Below, piece after piece: positions 1 through 7,538 of a DNA stretch of 64,000 bases. Position 1 is the first letter of the stretch, and each line of letters begins with the position of its first letter. Below the pieces are notes generated by a model. It was not told the origin of the DNA. It saw nothing but the letters and a program-made list of their open reading frames with translations, and did not search any database. The position numbers and the translations under genes are program-made. This DNA comes from Pontibacter aquaedesilientis (lineage in GTDB: Bacteria > Bacteroidota > Bacteroidia > Cytophagales > Hymenobacteraceae), in contig NZ_JACXAJ010000004.1 in the NCBI RefSeq assembly GCF_014773225.1, positions 62,001 to 126,000 of the forward strand, in the 5' to 3' direction.

Positions 1-86
1 TCATAAGGTATAGCCGCTTTCGTAGTTTGCAAAAAGGTGGCTCATTTTGAAGAAGTTGATCTGAGGGTGGTAACACATTGTAAACT

Positions 87-206
87 ATGACGTACCTGAC
101 ACAAGTGCTGGCTGCTGCTGCGGTTGGGCTTGTGCAGCTTTCAGGATCGTACAGCCTGATGCAGATAACTCCTACTCCTGACACCAGCAAGCAGGGGTTC
201 AGCTAG
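87..206 (+). CDS. Possible small ORF, 39 aa, hydrophobic N-terminal half
   Basis: An ATG at 87 opens a 39-residue frame ending in TAG at 204-206, with an in-frame TAA directly before the ATG. The N-terminal half is rich in Leu, Ala and Val, like a signal peptide or membrane segment. The C-terminal half is polar (MQITPTPDTSKQGFS). It lies 54 bp upstream of the acyltransferase start. I recognise no family. It may be a short exported peptide, a gene remnant or chance. The 86 bases before it show nothing recognisable. Confidence 0.2.
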   Translation: MTYLTQVLAAAAVGLVQLSGSYSLMQITPTPDTSKQGFS

Positions 207-260
207 ACCAGTTTGTGTTCTTCGACAGGGACGTGGCGCTATGGCGCTAAGCAATTTAAT

Positions 261-1319
261 ATGAATAGACTTTTATTTCTAGACGCTTTAAGGGGCATTG
301 CTGCACTGTCAGTGGCGCTCTTTCACTATACTTCCGTATACCGCAGCCTGTATGGGCACAGCTTCTCCCCCGCTTTCGATTTCGATTACGGCCTCTTCGG
401 GGTGGAGCTGTTCTTTATGATCAGCGGGTTTGTCATCTTCTTCAGTTTCGACCGGATCAAGAGCGGGAGCGAGTTCCTCTTCAACCGGGGCATTCGCCTC
501 TACCCTACCTATTGGTTCAGTATGCTCACCACCTTCCTGGTCATACAAACTTTCGGACTGCCTGGCTTCGAAACCACCATTCCACAAATGCTCGTCAACC
601 TGACCATGTTCCAGAAACTGGCCCGCGTGCCTGATGTGGATGGGGTATACTGGTCGCTTTTCTCGGAGTGGATGTTCTACCTGATGATGCTGGCCCTGTT
701 CATGACCAACAACCTGAAACGGATACTATGGGTGGGCCCGGTATGGGTAATGCTTAGCCTGGTGCATAAGTACGCCCTCAGCTTCGGACCTGTTGGGGCC
801 ATCCTCAACCTGTACCATGGCGTGTTCTTTTATGCGGGTATCCTGTTTTACCTACTCATGAAGCAGCCTGAAAAGAAGAACATCATTCTAGGGCATTTGC
901 TCTTCTCCATTGCCGTTATCGTGGCGCTATACCTACCCGAGGGCCTGCCGCATACCTTGGTGGTCATCAGTTTCTTCGTTATTTTCTACCTAGGTTTAGA
1001 AGGCAAAATGGATTTTCTGGTGAACAAGGCTTTACTGTTCCTGGGGAGTATTTCCTATGCCCTGTACCTCATACACCAGTTTGTCGGGTATGTGATCCTC
1101 AACGAGACAAAGGCCCTTTTTGGGGACAGTATGCTGGTGATCGTGCCACCGCTGGCTATCTCACTCGCAGCTGCCTGGCTTATTACAACCTACATCGAAA
1201 AACCTGCCGTGGGCAGACTTAAAACCTGGTACAAGCAACGAACCGGCGCCCCGCTACCAGCAGAAAAGAAGGTGCCTGTCAGCGGCTTTGCCAAGCCGGA
1301 AACGGCCCCAACAAAATAA
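261..1319 (+). CDS. Acyltransferase 3 family membrane protein (OafA/YrhL-like)
   Basis: A 352-residue integral membrane protein that probably O-acylates a surface glycan or another extracytoplasmic sugar. It opens with the family signature LDALRGIAALSVALFHY (residues 7-23), whose Arg11 and His22 are typical of the active region. About ten hydrophobic helices follow, ending with SYALYLIHQF near residue 275. Family members usually have 330-400 residues. The open frame extends upstream to a TTG at 213, but ATG 261 puts the first helix at the usual place and is preferred. The tail after the last helix is hydrophilic, with many Lys and Pro. It converges on psuG with a 13-bp gap. The acyl group and acceptor cannot be read from sequence. 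Confidence 0.88.
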   Translation: MNRLLFLDALRGIAALSVALFHYTSVYRSLYGHSFSPAFDFDYGLFGVELFFMISGFVIFFSFDRIKSGSEFLFNRGIRLYPTYWFSMLTTFLVIQTFGLPGFETTIPQMLVNLTMFQKLARVPDVDGVYWSLFSEWMFYLMMLALFMTNNLKRILWVGPVWVMLSLVHKYALSFGPVGAILNLYHGVFFYAGILFYLLMKQPEKKNIILGHLLFSIAVIVALYLPEGLPHTLVVISFFVIFYLGLEGKMDFLVNKALLFLGSISYALYLIHQFVGYVILNETKALFGDSMLVIVPPLAISLAAAWLITTYIEKPAVGRLKTWYKQRTGAPLPAEKKVPVSGFAKPETAPTK

Positions 1320-1332
1320 AACTGCCAAAGCC

Positions 1333-2241
1333 TTACTGTACATAAGCCATGGCAATCTCGGCTCCCAACTTGGCATTGTGCTTAATGAGCGCGATGTTGG
1401 CTTCCAGGCTTTCTCCTTTGCTATGCTCCGCGATATACTTTAATAGAAAAGGTGTCACCGCCTTGCCTTTGATATGCTGCTCAGCAGCCGCATGCAAAGC
1501 CTGGGTGATATACCATTCCATTTCCGGGGCAGGTACTTCGTACTGTTCAGGTATAGGATTGGCAATCAGTGCTGCTCCTTCCAGTCCCAAGTCCCATTTA
1601 GCTCGCAGCAGATCGGCGATAGCTTGCGGAGAGTTTAGTCGTAATGGAGAGGGGAAACCGCTTTGGCGGGAATAAAAGCTGGGGAACTCATCTTGGCCAT
1701 ACGTAACAACAGGAATGCCTTTCGTTTCCAGGTACTCCAGGGTCAGCCCGATGTCCAGTATCGACTTGACACCTGCCGAAACCACCGCTACCGAGGTCTG
1801 TCCCATTTCGGTCAGGTCGGCCGAAATATCCATGGTAGTCTCAGCGCCCCGGTGCACACCCCCAATCCCGCCCGTTACGAACACCCGTATACCTGCCATG
1901 GCGGCAATACGCATGGTAGCGGCCACAGTAGTCGCCCCATTAAGCTGCTGGCTCACGACATAAGGCATATCCACCAGACTGACTTTCCAGACATCATTTG
2001 CCTGGCCCAGCTGCTCTATCTGCTGCTGTGTTAATCCCACACAGCACTTGCCATTCAGGATGGCAATGGTCGCAGGTATAGCTCCTGTTTCCCGCACTAC
2101 CGCTTCCACTTCTAGGGCCGTCTGCACATTATGCGGGTAAGGCATACCATGCGCAATGATCGTGGACTCCAGCGCCACTACTGGCTTTCCTTGGGCCAAG
2201 GCTTGCTGTACTTCGGGGTGGATTTGAAGGTATGAGGTCAT
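1333..2241 (-). CDS. psuG: Pseudouridine-5'-phosphate glycosidase PsuG
   Basis: Cleaves pseudouridine 5'-phosphate to uracil and ribose 5-phosphate, part of pseudouridine catabolism (IndA/PsuG family). The 302-residue length fits the family. Visible signatures are ALESTIIAHGMPYP near residue 23, with the catalytic-type Glu25; ILNGKCCVGL; and VSAGVKSILDIG, holding the lysine that corresponds to the Schiff-base lysine of characterised PsuG. The Asp/Glu-rich segment YGQDEFPSFYSR follows. The frame runs up to 2325, but that would overlap the next gene, and homologues begin close to the ATG at 2241. No PsuK kinase or transporter is adjacent, so the substrate must be phosphorylated elsewhere or arrive already phosphorylated. 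Confidence 0.93.
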   Translation of the reverse strand: MTSYLQIHPEVQQALAQGKPVVALESTIIAHGMPYPHNVQTALEVEAVVRETGAIPATIAILNGKCCVGLTQQQIEQLGQANDVWKVSLVDMPYVVSQQLNGATTVAATMRIAAMAGIRVFVTGGIGGVHRGAETTMDISADLTEMGQTSVAVVSAGVKSILDIGLTLEYLETKGIPVVTYGQDEFPSFYSRQSGFPSPLRLNSPQAIADLLRAKWDLGLEGAALIANPIPEQYEVPAPEMEWYITQALHAAAEQHIKGKAVTPFLLKYIAEHSKGESLEANIALIKHNAKLGAEIAMAYVQ

Positions 2242-2284
2242 AGTTTGCAATGCTGCTTTTGGGGCATTTCTGAATAGCAGGTAT

Positions 2285-2836
2285 TTAAACTTTACTTTTG
2301 GCCTCATAGATGAGCTGTACCACACCTGATTTAAACCTGTTTAATCCTGTTAAGTTGAGGTCTATCCGGCCTTTAAGTTCTTGAAACAAGGGCTTGCCTG
2401 CTCCTAGCACGGTCGGGTGCATGGAAATACGGTATATGTCAATTAGACCATACTGGATAAAGGTTGTAATGAGCTTTGCTCCACCGTACAGCCAAATATC
2501 CTTGCCGTTTTGTTGTTTCATTTCAGCAATTTTTTCAGGTATACCAGAGGAAATGAAAGTGGCGTTGCTATCCTGCTGCCCCTGGCTCGAGAATACTATT
2601 TTATTTTTTGAGTGGACAGCCGCCCAAATAGCTTTATCGGTTTCGCTTGCGTTAGAGTCCGGCTGGTAATTTCCCCACATCTCGTAGCTCACCCGACCAT
2701 ACAGGATTGTGTCTATACCTGCAAGAAAGCCCTGGAGGTCCATGTCCTCGTCCAGAATACACCAATCTACTTCTCCATTTGGGCCTTCTATATAACCATC
2801 GAGAGTCACGGCCAGGTCTAAGATTACTTTTCGCAT
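2285..2836 (-). CDS. Dihydrofolate reductase family protein (RibD C-terminal-like)
   Basis: A 183-residue protein of the RibD C-terminal/YyaP-YwjB group, which has a DHFR-like fold and binds NAD(P)H. Signs are DLAVTLDGYIEGPNGEVDW at the N terminus, the segment DTILYGRVSYEMW around residue 42, and the cofactor-binding IWLYGGAKLITTF stretch near residue 115. True folate reduction is unlikely for this group and the substrate is unknown. It lies 43 bp upstream of psuG on the same strand, so they may be co-transcribed, with no obvious functional link. Directly upstream lies the end of the candidate cassette array. Confidence 0.85.
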   Translation of the reverse strand: MRKVILDLAVTLDGYIEGPNGEVDWCILDEDMDLQGFLAGIDTILYGRVSYEMWGNYQPDSNASETDKAIWAAVHSKNKIVFSSQGQQDSNATFISSGIPEKIAEMKQQNGKDIWLYGGAKLITTFIQYGLIDIYRISMHPTVLGAGKPLFQELKGRIDLNLTGLNRFKSGVVQLIYEAKSKV

Positions 2837-2927
2837 AGGGGAGCTGATTTATAGTATCGGATCTATCTTAAACTTATGGTATGCACATTCCAATGCATGA
2901 GAGAGTGTATCCTACATTTAAAAGATC

Positions 2928-2977
2928 GCAGAACGTCTTGGCTATGGTGCGTAAATGCACTATAGGTGTTGTTGAGC
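2928..2977 (-). repeat. attC-like site 1 of candidate cassette array
   Basis: About 50 bp downstream of the gene at 2988-3650. On the minus strand it starts with GCTCAAC (2977-2971), which is the exact complement of the GTTGAGC that opens the same cassette at 3670-3664. This is the pairing expected between the R'' box of an integron attC site and the first bases of its own cassette. The interior is an imperfect palindrome: arms 2942-2950 and 2957-2965 match at 8 of 9 bases. It ends ACGTTCTGC, whose GTT (2934-2932) would be the crossover triplet. It resembles site 3 closely (CTATAGTGCATTTA and GCACCATAGCC shared). Confidence 0.65.
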
Positions 2978-2987
2978 TAAATATTTC

Positions 2988-3650
2988 TTAATCTTTTTGT
3001 AGCTTGTTTTTGAGCGCCTTTATCGCTTCTATCATGGATTTTTGGTCTTCTTCTGGAGCAGTACTTTGGGTTAATTTCTCCATTAACTCAGTCAACTCAA
3101 CCAATTCATACATCTTCGTTCCCTTGTTTGGTGACCAGACTTTGCCTGCCATTGTACCTGCCCACTGTTTATGAGTAATGAAATAGTATGAAGTCCCATC
3201 CAAACCCATTTGAGGTGCTTCAGGATACTGGGTCTTGTATAGGGCGATCAAAAACAACTCCTTAAGTTCTGTGGCAATTTCTTCACTTATCCTTACTTTT
3301 TGCTCTATCAGTTTAAGCTCTCTATTGGGTGAGCTAACGTGTGGACTGACATAAGCCCAGATTGGTATATCAACTGTTCTTTTTAGTAGTACCAGTCCTT
3401 CTTCCTGGGATTCAACTGACAATAGCTTCTCTGGTTGAAAAGATGGCAGAATCACTACTCTGACAAAGTACTGGTTTTCACCTATCCCTTTGAATAAGGT
3501 CTCTTGAGTACGTTCATAATAGGTTTCAAGTACTTCACTATTTACAAAGGAATGAAAGTAACCTTCGACGGGCACCAAATGGTCGCTCCCTTGGCTAAAA
3601 CCAAGCCTGCATGATAAAATGAAAGACAGTATTAGAAGGAAAATTTTCAT
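2988..3650 (-). CDS. Hypothetical secreted protein (cassette 1)
   Basis: A 220-residue protein with a clear signal peptide (MKIFLLILSFILSCRLGFSQ) and no domain I recognise. The mature part is mixed charge, with a short Lys/Glu-rich helix at the C terminus. The ATG at 3650 is preferred over a GTG two codons upstream because it starts the signal peptide directly. It lies only 19 bases after the GTT junction of site 2, the short untranslated leader usual for integron cassettes, and no promoter is evident. The gene ends 10 bp before attC-like site 1. It is more AT-rich than the psuG and rpsA neighbours. Function unknown. Confidence 0.7.
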   Translation of the reverse strand: MKIFLLILSFILSCRLGFSQGSDHLVPVEGYFHSFVNSEVLETYYERTQETLFKGIGENQYFVRVVILPSFQPEKLLSVESQEEGLVLLKRTVDIPIWAYVSPHVSSPNRELKLIEQKVRISEEIATELKELFLIALYKTQYPEAPQMGLDGTSYYFITHKQWAGTMAGKVWSPNKGTKMYELVELTELMEKLTQSTAPEEDQKSMIEAIKALKNKLQKD

Positions 3651-3663
3651 AGTCACATATTAA

Positions 3664-3727
3664 GCTCAACGTTTAGTATTTGCAAAGCCTGCAGCGGAGC
3701 AAAGGTTTTGTGAATACCTTGTTAGTA
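3664..3727 (-). repeat. attC-like site 2 of candidate cassette array
   Basis: About 64 bp, just downstream of the gene at 3730-4377. On the minus strand it starts TACTAAC (3727-3721), the exact complement of GTTAGTA that opens that cassette at 4399-4393. It ends CGTTGAGC (3671-3664), whose GTTGAGC fits the integron consensus GTTRRRY and pairs with the R'' box of site 1. The arms, about 3676-3693 and 3699-3717, share GTATT, CAAA and CCT blocks with mismatches and unpaired bases between them, an imperfect stem as expected for attC. Its interior differs from sites 1 and 3. Confidence 0.65.
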
Positions 3728-3729
3728 GT

Positions 3730-4377
3730 TTAGTTCTTTTTATATATTATGATTTTACCTTTTCTCCCTTTTAATATCAGGTCATTTTCAGTTATTTTTT
3801 TAACTTTCCATTTCCAAACTTCTCCAGCTTTAACCAATTCAGTTGGGCCTTGAATTAATTCAGCCGCACCTTCATAGCTTTTATCCAAAGATATATTTTG
3901 GTTAAGTACTTCAAATCCTAAAGAATTGATTTTAATATTTCCTTGGTCGTTCGATTTTGGAAGAGAAAATTTTGCTAATCCTTCCTGGTTTGTCATTGAG
4001 TATAATAATTGTTTCTGGTCTTTATCCAGGAGAAGGACATTTGAAAAAGGAATCAACTCTTTTGAAAGTTTATCAAATACCTGTATAATTATTTGAACGC
4101 TATCATTTTTAACCTCTTTACTGATAAAGCTTATTTTGCCTTTCTCAGTTGGTTCTTCAATTTGAGTAAAAGTAAGTTCAAGTTTATTATTCCTAAATCT
4201 ATAAGTACCTCTTCCTTCTCTAAATCTTGTACAATCCGAATAGGAATATTGGAAATGCTTTTCATCTAAAAAATTAATACAGCTATAATGGTAGGTATTT
4301 GAGTTACAAAAGCTGCCTTTAATTTGAGCCTTTACTTCAAATGTTAAAAGAATCAAAAGTGTTAAAACTAATTTCAT
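3730..4377 (-). CDS. Hypothetical secreted protein with carboxypeptidase-regulatory-like domain (cassette 2)
   Basis: A 215-residue protein with an N-terminal signal peptide (MKLVLTLLILLTFEVKAQ). Residues about 95-165 look like a CarboxypepD_reg/TonB-plug-associated beta-sandwich: VFDKLSKELIPFSNVLLLD, then a TNQEGLAKFSLP turn and NSLGFEVLNQNISL. This module is common in Bacteroidota exported proteins. The N-terminal part resembles a short beta-strand lipocalin-like region with two cysteines, but I cannot name it. The ATG lies 21 bases after the junction of site 3 and the stop is just before site 2, a compact cassette layout. Strongly AT-rich. Function unknown. Confidence 0.7.
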   Translation of the reverse strand: MKLVLTLLILLTFEVKAQIKGSFCNSNTYHYSCINFLDEKHFQYSYSDCTRFREGRGTYRFRNNKLELTFTQIEEPTEKGKISFISKEVKNDSVQIIIQVFDKLSKELIPFSNVLLLDKDQKQLLYSMTNQEGLAKFSLPKSNDQGNIKINSLGFEVLNQNISLDKSYEGAAELIQGPTELVKAGEVWKWKVKKITENDLILKGRKGKIIIYKKN

Positions 4378-4392
4378 TTGAATTTGAATTAC

Positions 4393-4445
4393 TACTAACG
4401 TGTTTGGCTATGGTGCATTTAAATGCACTATAGGCTTTGTTGTGG
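4393..4445 (-). repeat. attC-like site 3 of candidate cassette array
   Basis: About 53 bp. On the minus strand it starts CCACAAC (4445-4439), the exact complement of GTTGTGG at the head of its cassette (4974-4968), and ends ACGTTAGTA (GTT at 4399-4397). The centre is a near-perfect palindrome: 13-base arms 4408-4420 and 4421-4433 match at 12 positions. The stop codon of the upstream gene (TAG, 4430-4428) lies inside the site, as is common in integron cassettes. The sequence resembles site 1. Confidence 0.68.
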
Positions 4446-4958
4446 TATGGTGTTTTGCTTAGTGACTTCTAAGTATTTTCTTCTTTTTACAATTATTACG
4501 ATTGTTGCTATTACCATTAAGGTCAAACAAATAGAGAAGAATAAATCAGCATAAATGTAGTTCCACTTTTCCAGATTAGTCATTTCTCTTTCTGTGCTGT
4601 TTACCATAATGCTTCTGGAATAGGTCCTGACTTTACCCGCAGCAACCAGTACATAAGCCAAAGAAGGAATCAATGCTGCACCTGTTGCCAATAGACCCAA
4701 GAGCAATCCTTTCTTTTTGCCTGTGATTATACCAATACCACCCATGAATAGTAGCAGCCAAAAGGCGAAATCTGTAACTACTTCCAAAAAAGGTCTTGGG
4801 TAACTAAAAGTATTTTTATCAAGTCCCCAAGTTTGATTATAAAACAGAACATGGTAACCAGATTTAAATAAAAAGTATGAGGAAACAGCAATAACCATCA
4901 CACCAGTTAAGATAAAGAACCTGCGGCTATTGATTATTTTCTGAATCATTTTCTTCAT
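4428..4958 (-). CDS. Hypothetical four-helix membrane protein (cassette 3)
   Basis: A 176-residue protein with four predicted membrane helices: near RRFFILTGVMVIAVSSYFLF, FAFWLLLFMGGIGIITG, GLLLGLLATGAALIPSLAYV and LFFSICLTLMVIATIVIIV. The loops are basic and the tail is short and polar. No family recognised. The frame opens at a TTG at 4973 within the cassette junction, but ATG 4958 (or 4949) is more likely because it immediately precedes the first helix. It ends within attC-like site 3. AT-rich, and no own promoter seen. Small membrane proteins of unknown role are frequent integron cargo, but no function can be given. Confidence 0.7.
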   Translation of the reverse strand: MKKMIQKIINSRRFFILTGVMVIAVSSYFLFKSGYHVLFYNQTWGLDKNTFSYPRPFLEVVTDFAFWLLLFMGGIGIITGKKKGLLLGLLATGAALIPSLAYVLVAAGKVRTYSRSIMVNSTEREMTNLEKWNYIYADLFFSICLTLMVIATIVIIVKRRKYLEVTKQNTIPQQSL

Positions 4959-4967
4959 TTCACTGCA

Positions 4968-5027
4968 CCACAACTAGCGTATAGCAGGAGTCCCTACTCC
5001 TACTATCTGCACTATGTCTGGAGTACT
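4968..5027 (-). repeat. Array boundary repeat with GTTGTGG junction
   Basis: The first cassette starts here with GTTGTGG (4974-4968, minus). Just before it, 4979-5027 is a 49-bp block of which about 41 bases match a second copy at 62759-62807. The block holds the inverted repeat ATAGCAGGAGT/ACTCCTACTAT around a 4-base loop. It could be the far half of another attC site with a long loop, or an attI-like docking site. No integrase gene is near. Confidence 0.55.
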
Positions 5028-5146
5028 AAATGTTTTTATCAAAGTCTTATACCACAGGTATAGCGCCTAGCTAATATACTGCTTTTCGGTACTAATTACT
5101 CTATAAGCCTTAAACTTTTGAGGTTATAAGAAACTGCCAGAAATAA

Positions 5147-5174
5147 AAAGGCCCCGGATTGCTCCGGGGCCTTT
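5147..5174 (-). terminator. Rho-independent terminator of rpsA
   Basis: Arms AAAGGCCCCGG (5147-5157) and CCGGGGCCTTT (5164-5174) form an 11-bp stem with a 6-base loop. Read on the minus strand it is followed by a T-rich run (TTTTTATTT). It lies 22 bp beyond the rpsA stop codon. Confidence 0.9.
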
Positions 5175-5195
5175 CATTATAGGACAAGCTTAGTA

Positions 5196-7076
5196 CTAAG
5201 CGTTGTTCTCTTCTTCAGCAGACGCTTCGTCAGAATCTTTTGCCTTTTTAGCGGCAGCGGCTTCTAACTTCTTCACGCCAGCTTCTTTCTCGTTGTCCAA
5301 CATCTTCTCTTTCAGAGCAGACAGGGCATCCAGGTCACCAAGAGTAGACTTGTTTTCTACTTCTTTAGGAGCCTTAGGAGCTTTCTCCTTCTTCTCACCA
5401 GCTGGGGCAGCCTTCTTAGTCGCTTTCGCGATACGAGCGCTGTCAGCCTCAGAGTAAGTGGCAGTGTGCGAAAGGATAATCTTACGATCGTCTTTAGAGA
5501 ATTCAGTTACTCGGAAGTCAAGCGTTTCGCCTGCCTCTACCTGTGAACCGTCTTCTTTTGCAAGACCTTTCGGGAAAGAGAAACCTTCGATGCCGTATGG
5601 CAACTCCAGCGTAGCGCCTCTGTCTGATTTCTCAAGTACAGTAGCTTTGTGTACTGAACCTACGTTGAATACAGACTCGAACGTATCCCAAGGGTTCTCC
5701 TCCAGCTGCTTGTGACCAAGAGCAAGTCTTCTGTTTGCTACATCAAGCTCCAGAACAACTACGTCAAGGTTTTCACCAACTTTCACGAACTCAGATGGGT
5801 GCTTGATCTTCTTAGTCCAAGACAGGTCAGATACGTGTACAAGACCATCAACACCTTCTTCCAGCTCCAGGAACAGACCGAAGTTTGTCAGGTTACGAAC
5901 TACGCCAGTGTGCTTCGTGCCAACTGCATATTTCGTGATAACATCCTCCTTCGTCCATGGATCTTCAGTAAGCTGCTTGATACCAAGAGACATCTTGCGC
6001 TCTTCGCGGTCAAGAGTCAATACAACTGCTTCAACCTCGTCGCCTTGCTTGATGAAGTCTTGTGGGTTGCGCAGGTGCTGTGACCATGACATTTCAGAAA
6101 CGTGGATCAGACCTTCAACGCCTGGCATCAGCTCAAGGAATGCGCCGTAGTCAGCCACGTTAACGATCTTACCTTTTACTCTAGACCCAACTTCAATTTC
6201 AGCTGGCAGAGCATCCCAAGGGTGCGGAGTAAGCTGCTTCATGCCAAGAGAGATACGCTTCTTGTCATCGTCAAAGTCAAGCACTACCACGTTCACCTTC
6301 TGGTCAAGGTTCAATACTTCCTCTGGGTGGTTAATACGTCCCCAAGAGATATCTGTGATGTGAAGCAGACCGTCTACGCCACCAAGGTCGATGAACACAC
6401 CGAAGTTTGTCATGTTCTTGATAACGCCTTCCAGAACCTGACCTTTCTCCAGGTTGTTCAGGATAGCGGCACGCTGCTGCTCCAGGTCTTTCTCGATCAA
6501 TACTTTGTGCGATACAACCACGTTGTCGAAAGCGGCGTTGATTTTCACAACTTTCACTTCCATCTTCTTACCAACGAACACGTCGAAGTCACGGATCGGC
6601 TTCACGTCGATCTGAGAACCTGGCAAGAAGGCCTCAACACCGTAGAGGTCCATGATCAGACCACCTTTGGTTCTTCTCTTCACAACGCCTTCCAGAATGT
6701 TGTCATTCTCAAGAGCGTCATAAATACGAGCCCAGGCAGATACGATCTTCGCTTTCTTGCGGGAAAGGATCAGCTGACCGTTCGGGTCTTCCTGGTCTTC
6801 GATGAATACTTCAACCTCGTCACCAACTTTCAGCTCAGGAAGATCTCTGAATTCTGAAACCGGTACCAGGCCGTCAGATTTGAAACCGATGTTCAGGATC
6901 ACGTCACGATCAGTGATGCCTACAACAGTTCCTTTAACAACCTCCTGCTCCTGTACGGTAGTCAGGGTGTCGTCATACATTTTTTCCATTTCAGCGCGCT
7001 CTTCTTTGCTGTAGCCGCCACCGAAACCTTGAGACTCAAACTTGTCCCAATCGAAATTTTCTGGAGAATTACTCAT
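5196..7076 (-). CDS. rpsA: 30S ribosomal protein S1
   Basis: A 626-residue S1 protein that binds mRNA and helps it onto the 30S subunit. Six S1 repeats are visible, starting near residues 44, 128, 213, 298, 386 and 472. The third to fifth are the best conserved (for example VIKNMTNFGVFIDLGGVDGL and NLTNFGLFLELEEGVDGLVH) and the last is more divergent. A Lys/Glu/Ala-rich tail of about 90 residues follows. Bacteroidota S1 proteins are usually about 600 residues, so this one is complete. The ATG at 7076 follows a leader with a hairpin. It is a single-gene unit with its own terminator and contains no AGGTATA word, in line with strong codon selection. In Bacteroidota S1 works on mRNAs that lack Shine-Dalgarno sequences. 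Confidence 0.97.
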   Translation of the reverse strand: MSNSPENFDWDKFESQGFGGGYSKEERAEMEKMYDDTLTTVQEQEVVKGTVVGITDRDVILNIGFKSDGLVPVSEFRDLPELKVGDEVEVFIEDQEDPNGQLILSRKKAKIVSAWARIYDALENDNILEGVVKRRTKGGLIMDLYGVEAFLPGSQIDVKPIRDFDVFVGKKMEVKVVKINAAFDNVVVSHKVLIEKDLEQQRAAILNNLEKGQVLEGVIKNMTNFGVFIDLGGVDGLLHITDISWGRINHPEEVLNLDQKVNVVVLDFDDDKKRISLGMKQLTPHPWDALPAEIEVGSRVKGKIVNVADYGAFLELMPGVEGLIHVSEMSWSQHLRNPQDFIKQGDEVEAVVLTLDREERKMSLGIKQLTEDPWTKEDVITKYAVGTKHTGVVRNLTNFGLFLELEEGVDGLVHVSDLSWTKKIKHPSEFVKVGENLDVVVLELDVANRRLALGHKQLEENPWDTFESVFNVGSVHKATVLEKSDRGATLELPYGIEGFSFPKGLAKEDGSQVEAGETLDFRVTEFSKDDRKIILSHTATYSEADSARIAKATKKAAPAGEKKEKAPKAPKEVENKSTLGDLDALSALKEKMLDNEKEAGVKKLEAAAAKKAKDSDEASAEEENNA

Positions 7077-7086
7077 AATGTTTTAC

Positions 7087-7115
7087 TGCTCTGGAGAAGC
7101 CACCGACTTAGAGCA
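7087..7115 (-). promoter_or_regulatory. Hairpin in rpsA leader
   Basis: TGCTCT (7087-7092) and AGAGCA (7110-7115) can pair in the rpsA leader, with the stem ending 10 bases before the start codon. S1 is autogenously controlled through leader structure in other bacteria. A similar role here is inference only. Confidence 0.35.
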
Positions 7116-7185
7116 ATAGGCCGGTTTGGTTTGGTTTTACATTTCCCCGGACGCGGTGCCGAGGCCATTCACTCGAATGAAGGGG

Positions 7186-7193
7186 CAAAAGTA
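7186..7193 (-). promoter_or_regulatory. Candidate -7 box for rpsA (TACTTTTG)
   Basis: The minus strand reads TACTTTTG, an exact match to the Bacteroidota -7 consensus TAnnTTTG, about 110 bp upstream of the rpsA start. I see no clear -33 TTTG at the usual spacing. A short palindrome (CATTC...GAATG, around 7167-7180) lies between it and the gene. Confidence 0.45.
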
Positions 7194-7538
7194 AACAATA
7201 CTTTAAAATTATGCTAGTATATAACATAGAAGTTCATGCAATATTAGGTAAGGTATAAGTCATTGAGGGTTAGCGGACTTGTAAGCTTTCTAAATGATTA
7301 CTGGAGTATAGGTATAGCCTAACCCACAAAGACAGCCATTTCCTGACTAATCAGACCGACACAGCACCCGCTATACTTGGCAGTTATAGCGGGCTAAACC
7401 GCAAAAGATCGAGTTTAGTATAAAGGCTATTCAAGTCAAAAAAAGACGATACAGTAACACTATACCTCAGGTGTTACCAAACCCTGAACAACAGGCCATT
7501 AAACAAATCACACTAAATATATTAGTAACTGTATATTC
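7194..7538. other. Gene-free region between rpsA and the HNH nuclease with two hairpins
   Basis: No ORF is credible here. Two stems stand out. CCCGCTATA (7367-7375) pairs with TATAGCGGG (7385-7393) around 9 bases, and pairing extends to AGC/GCT with one bulged A. GTAACAC (7454-7460) pairs with GTGTTAC (7471-7477) around a loop holding TATACCT. Neither has a T-run, so they are not ordinary terminators. Two AGGTATA words lie near 7253 and 7310. Confidence 0.5.
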
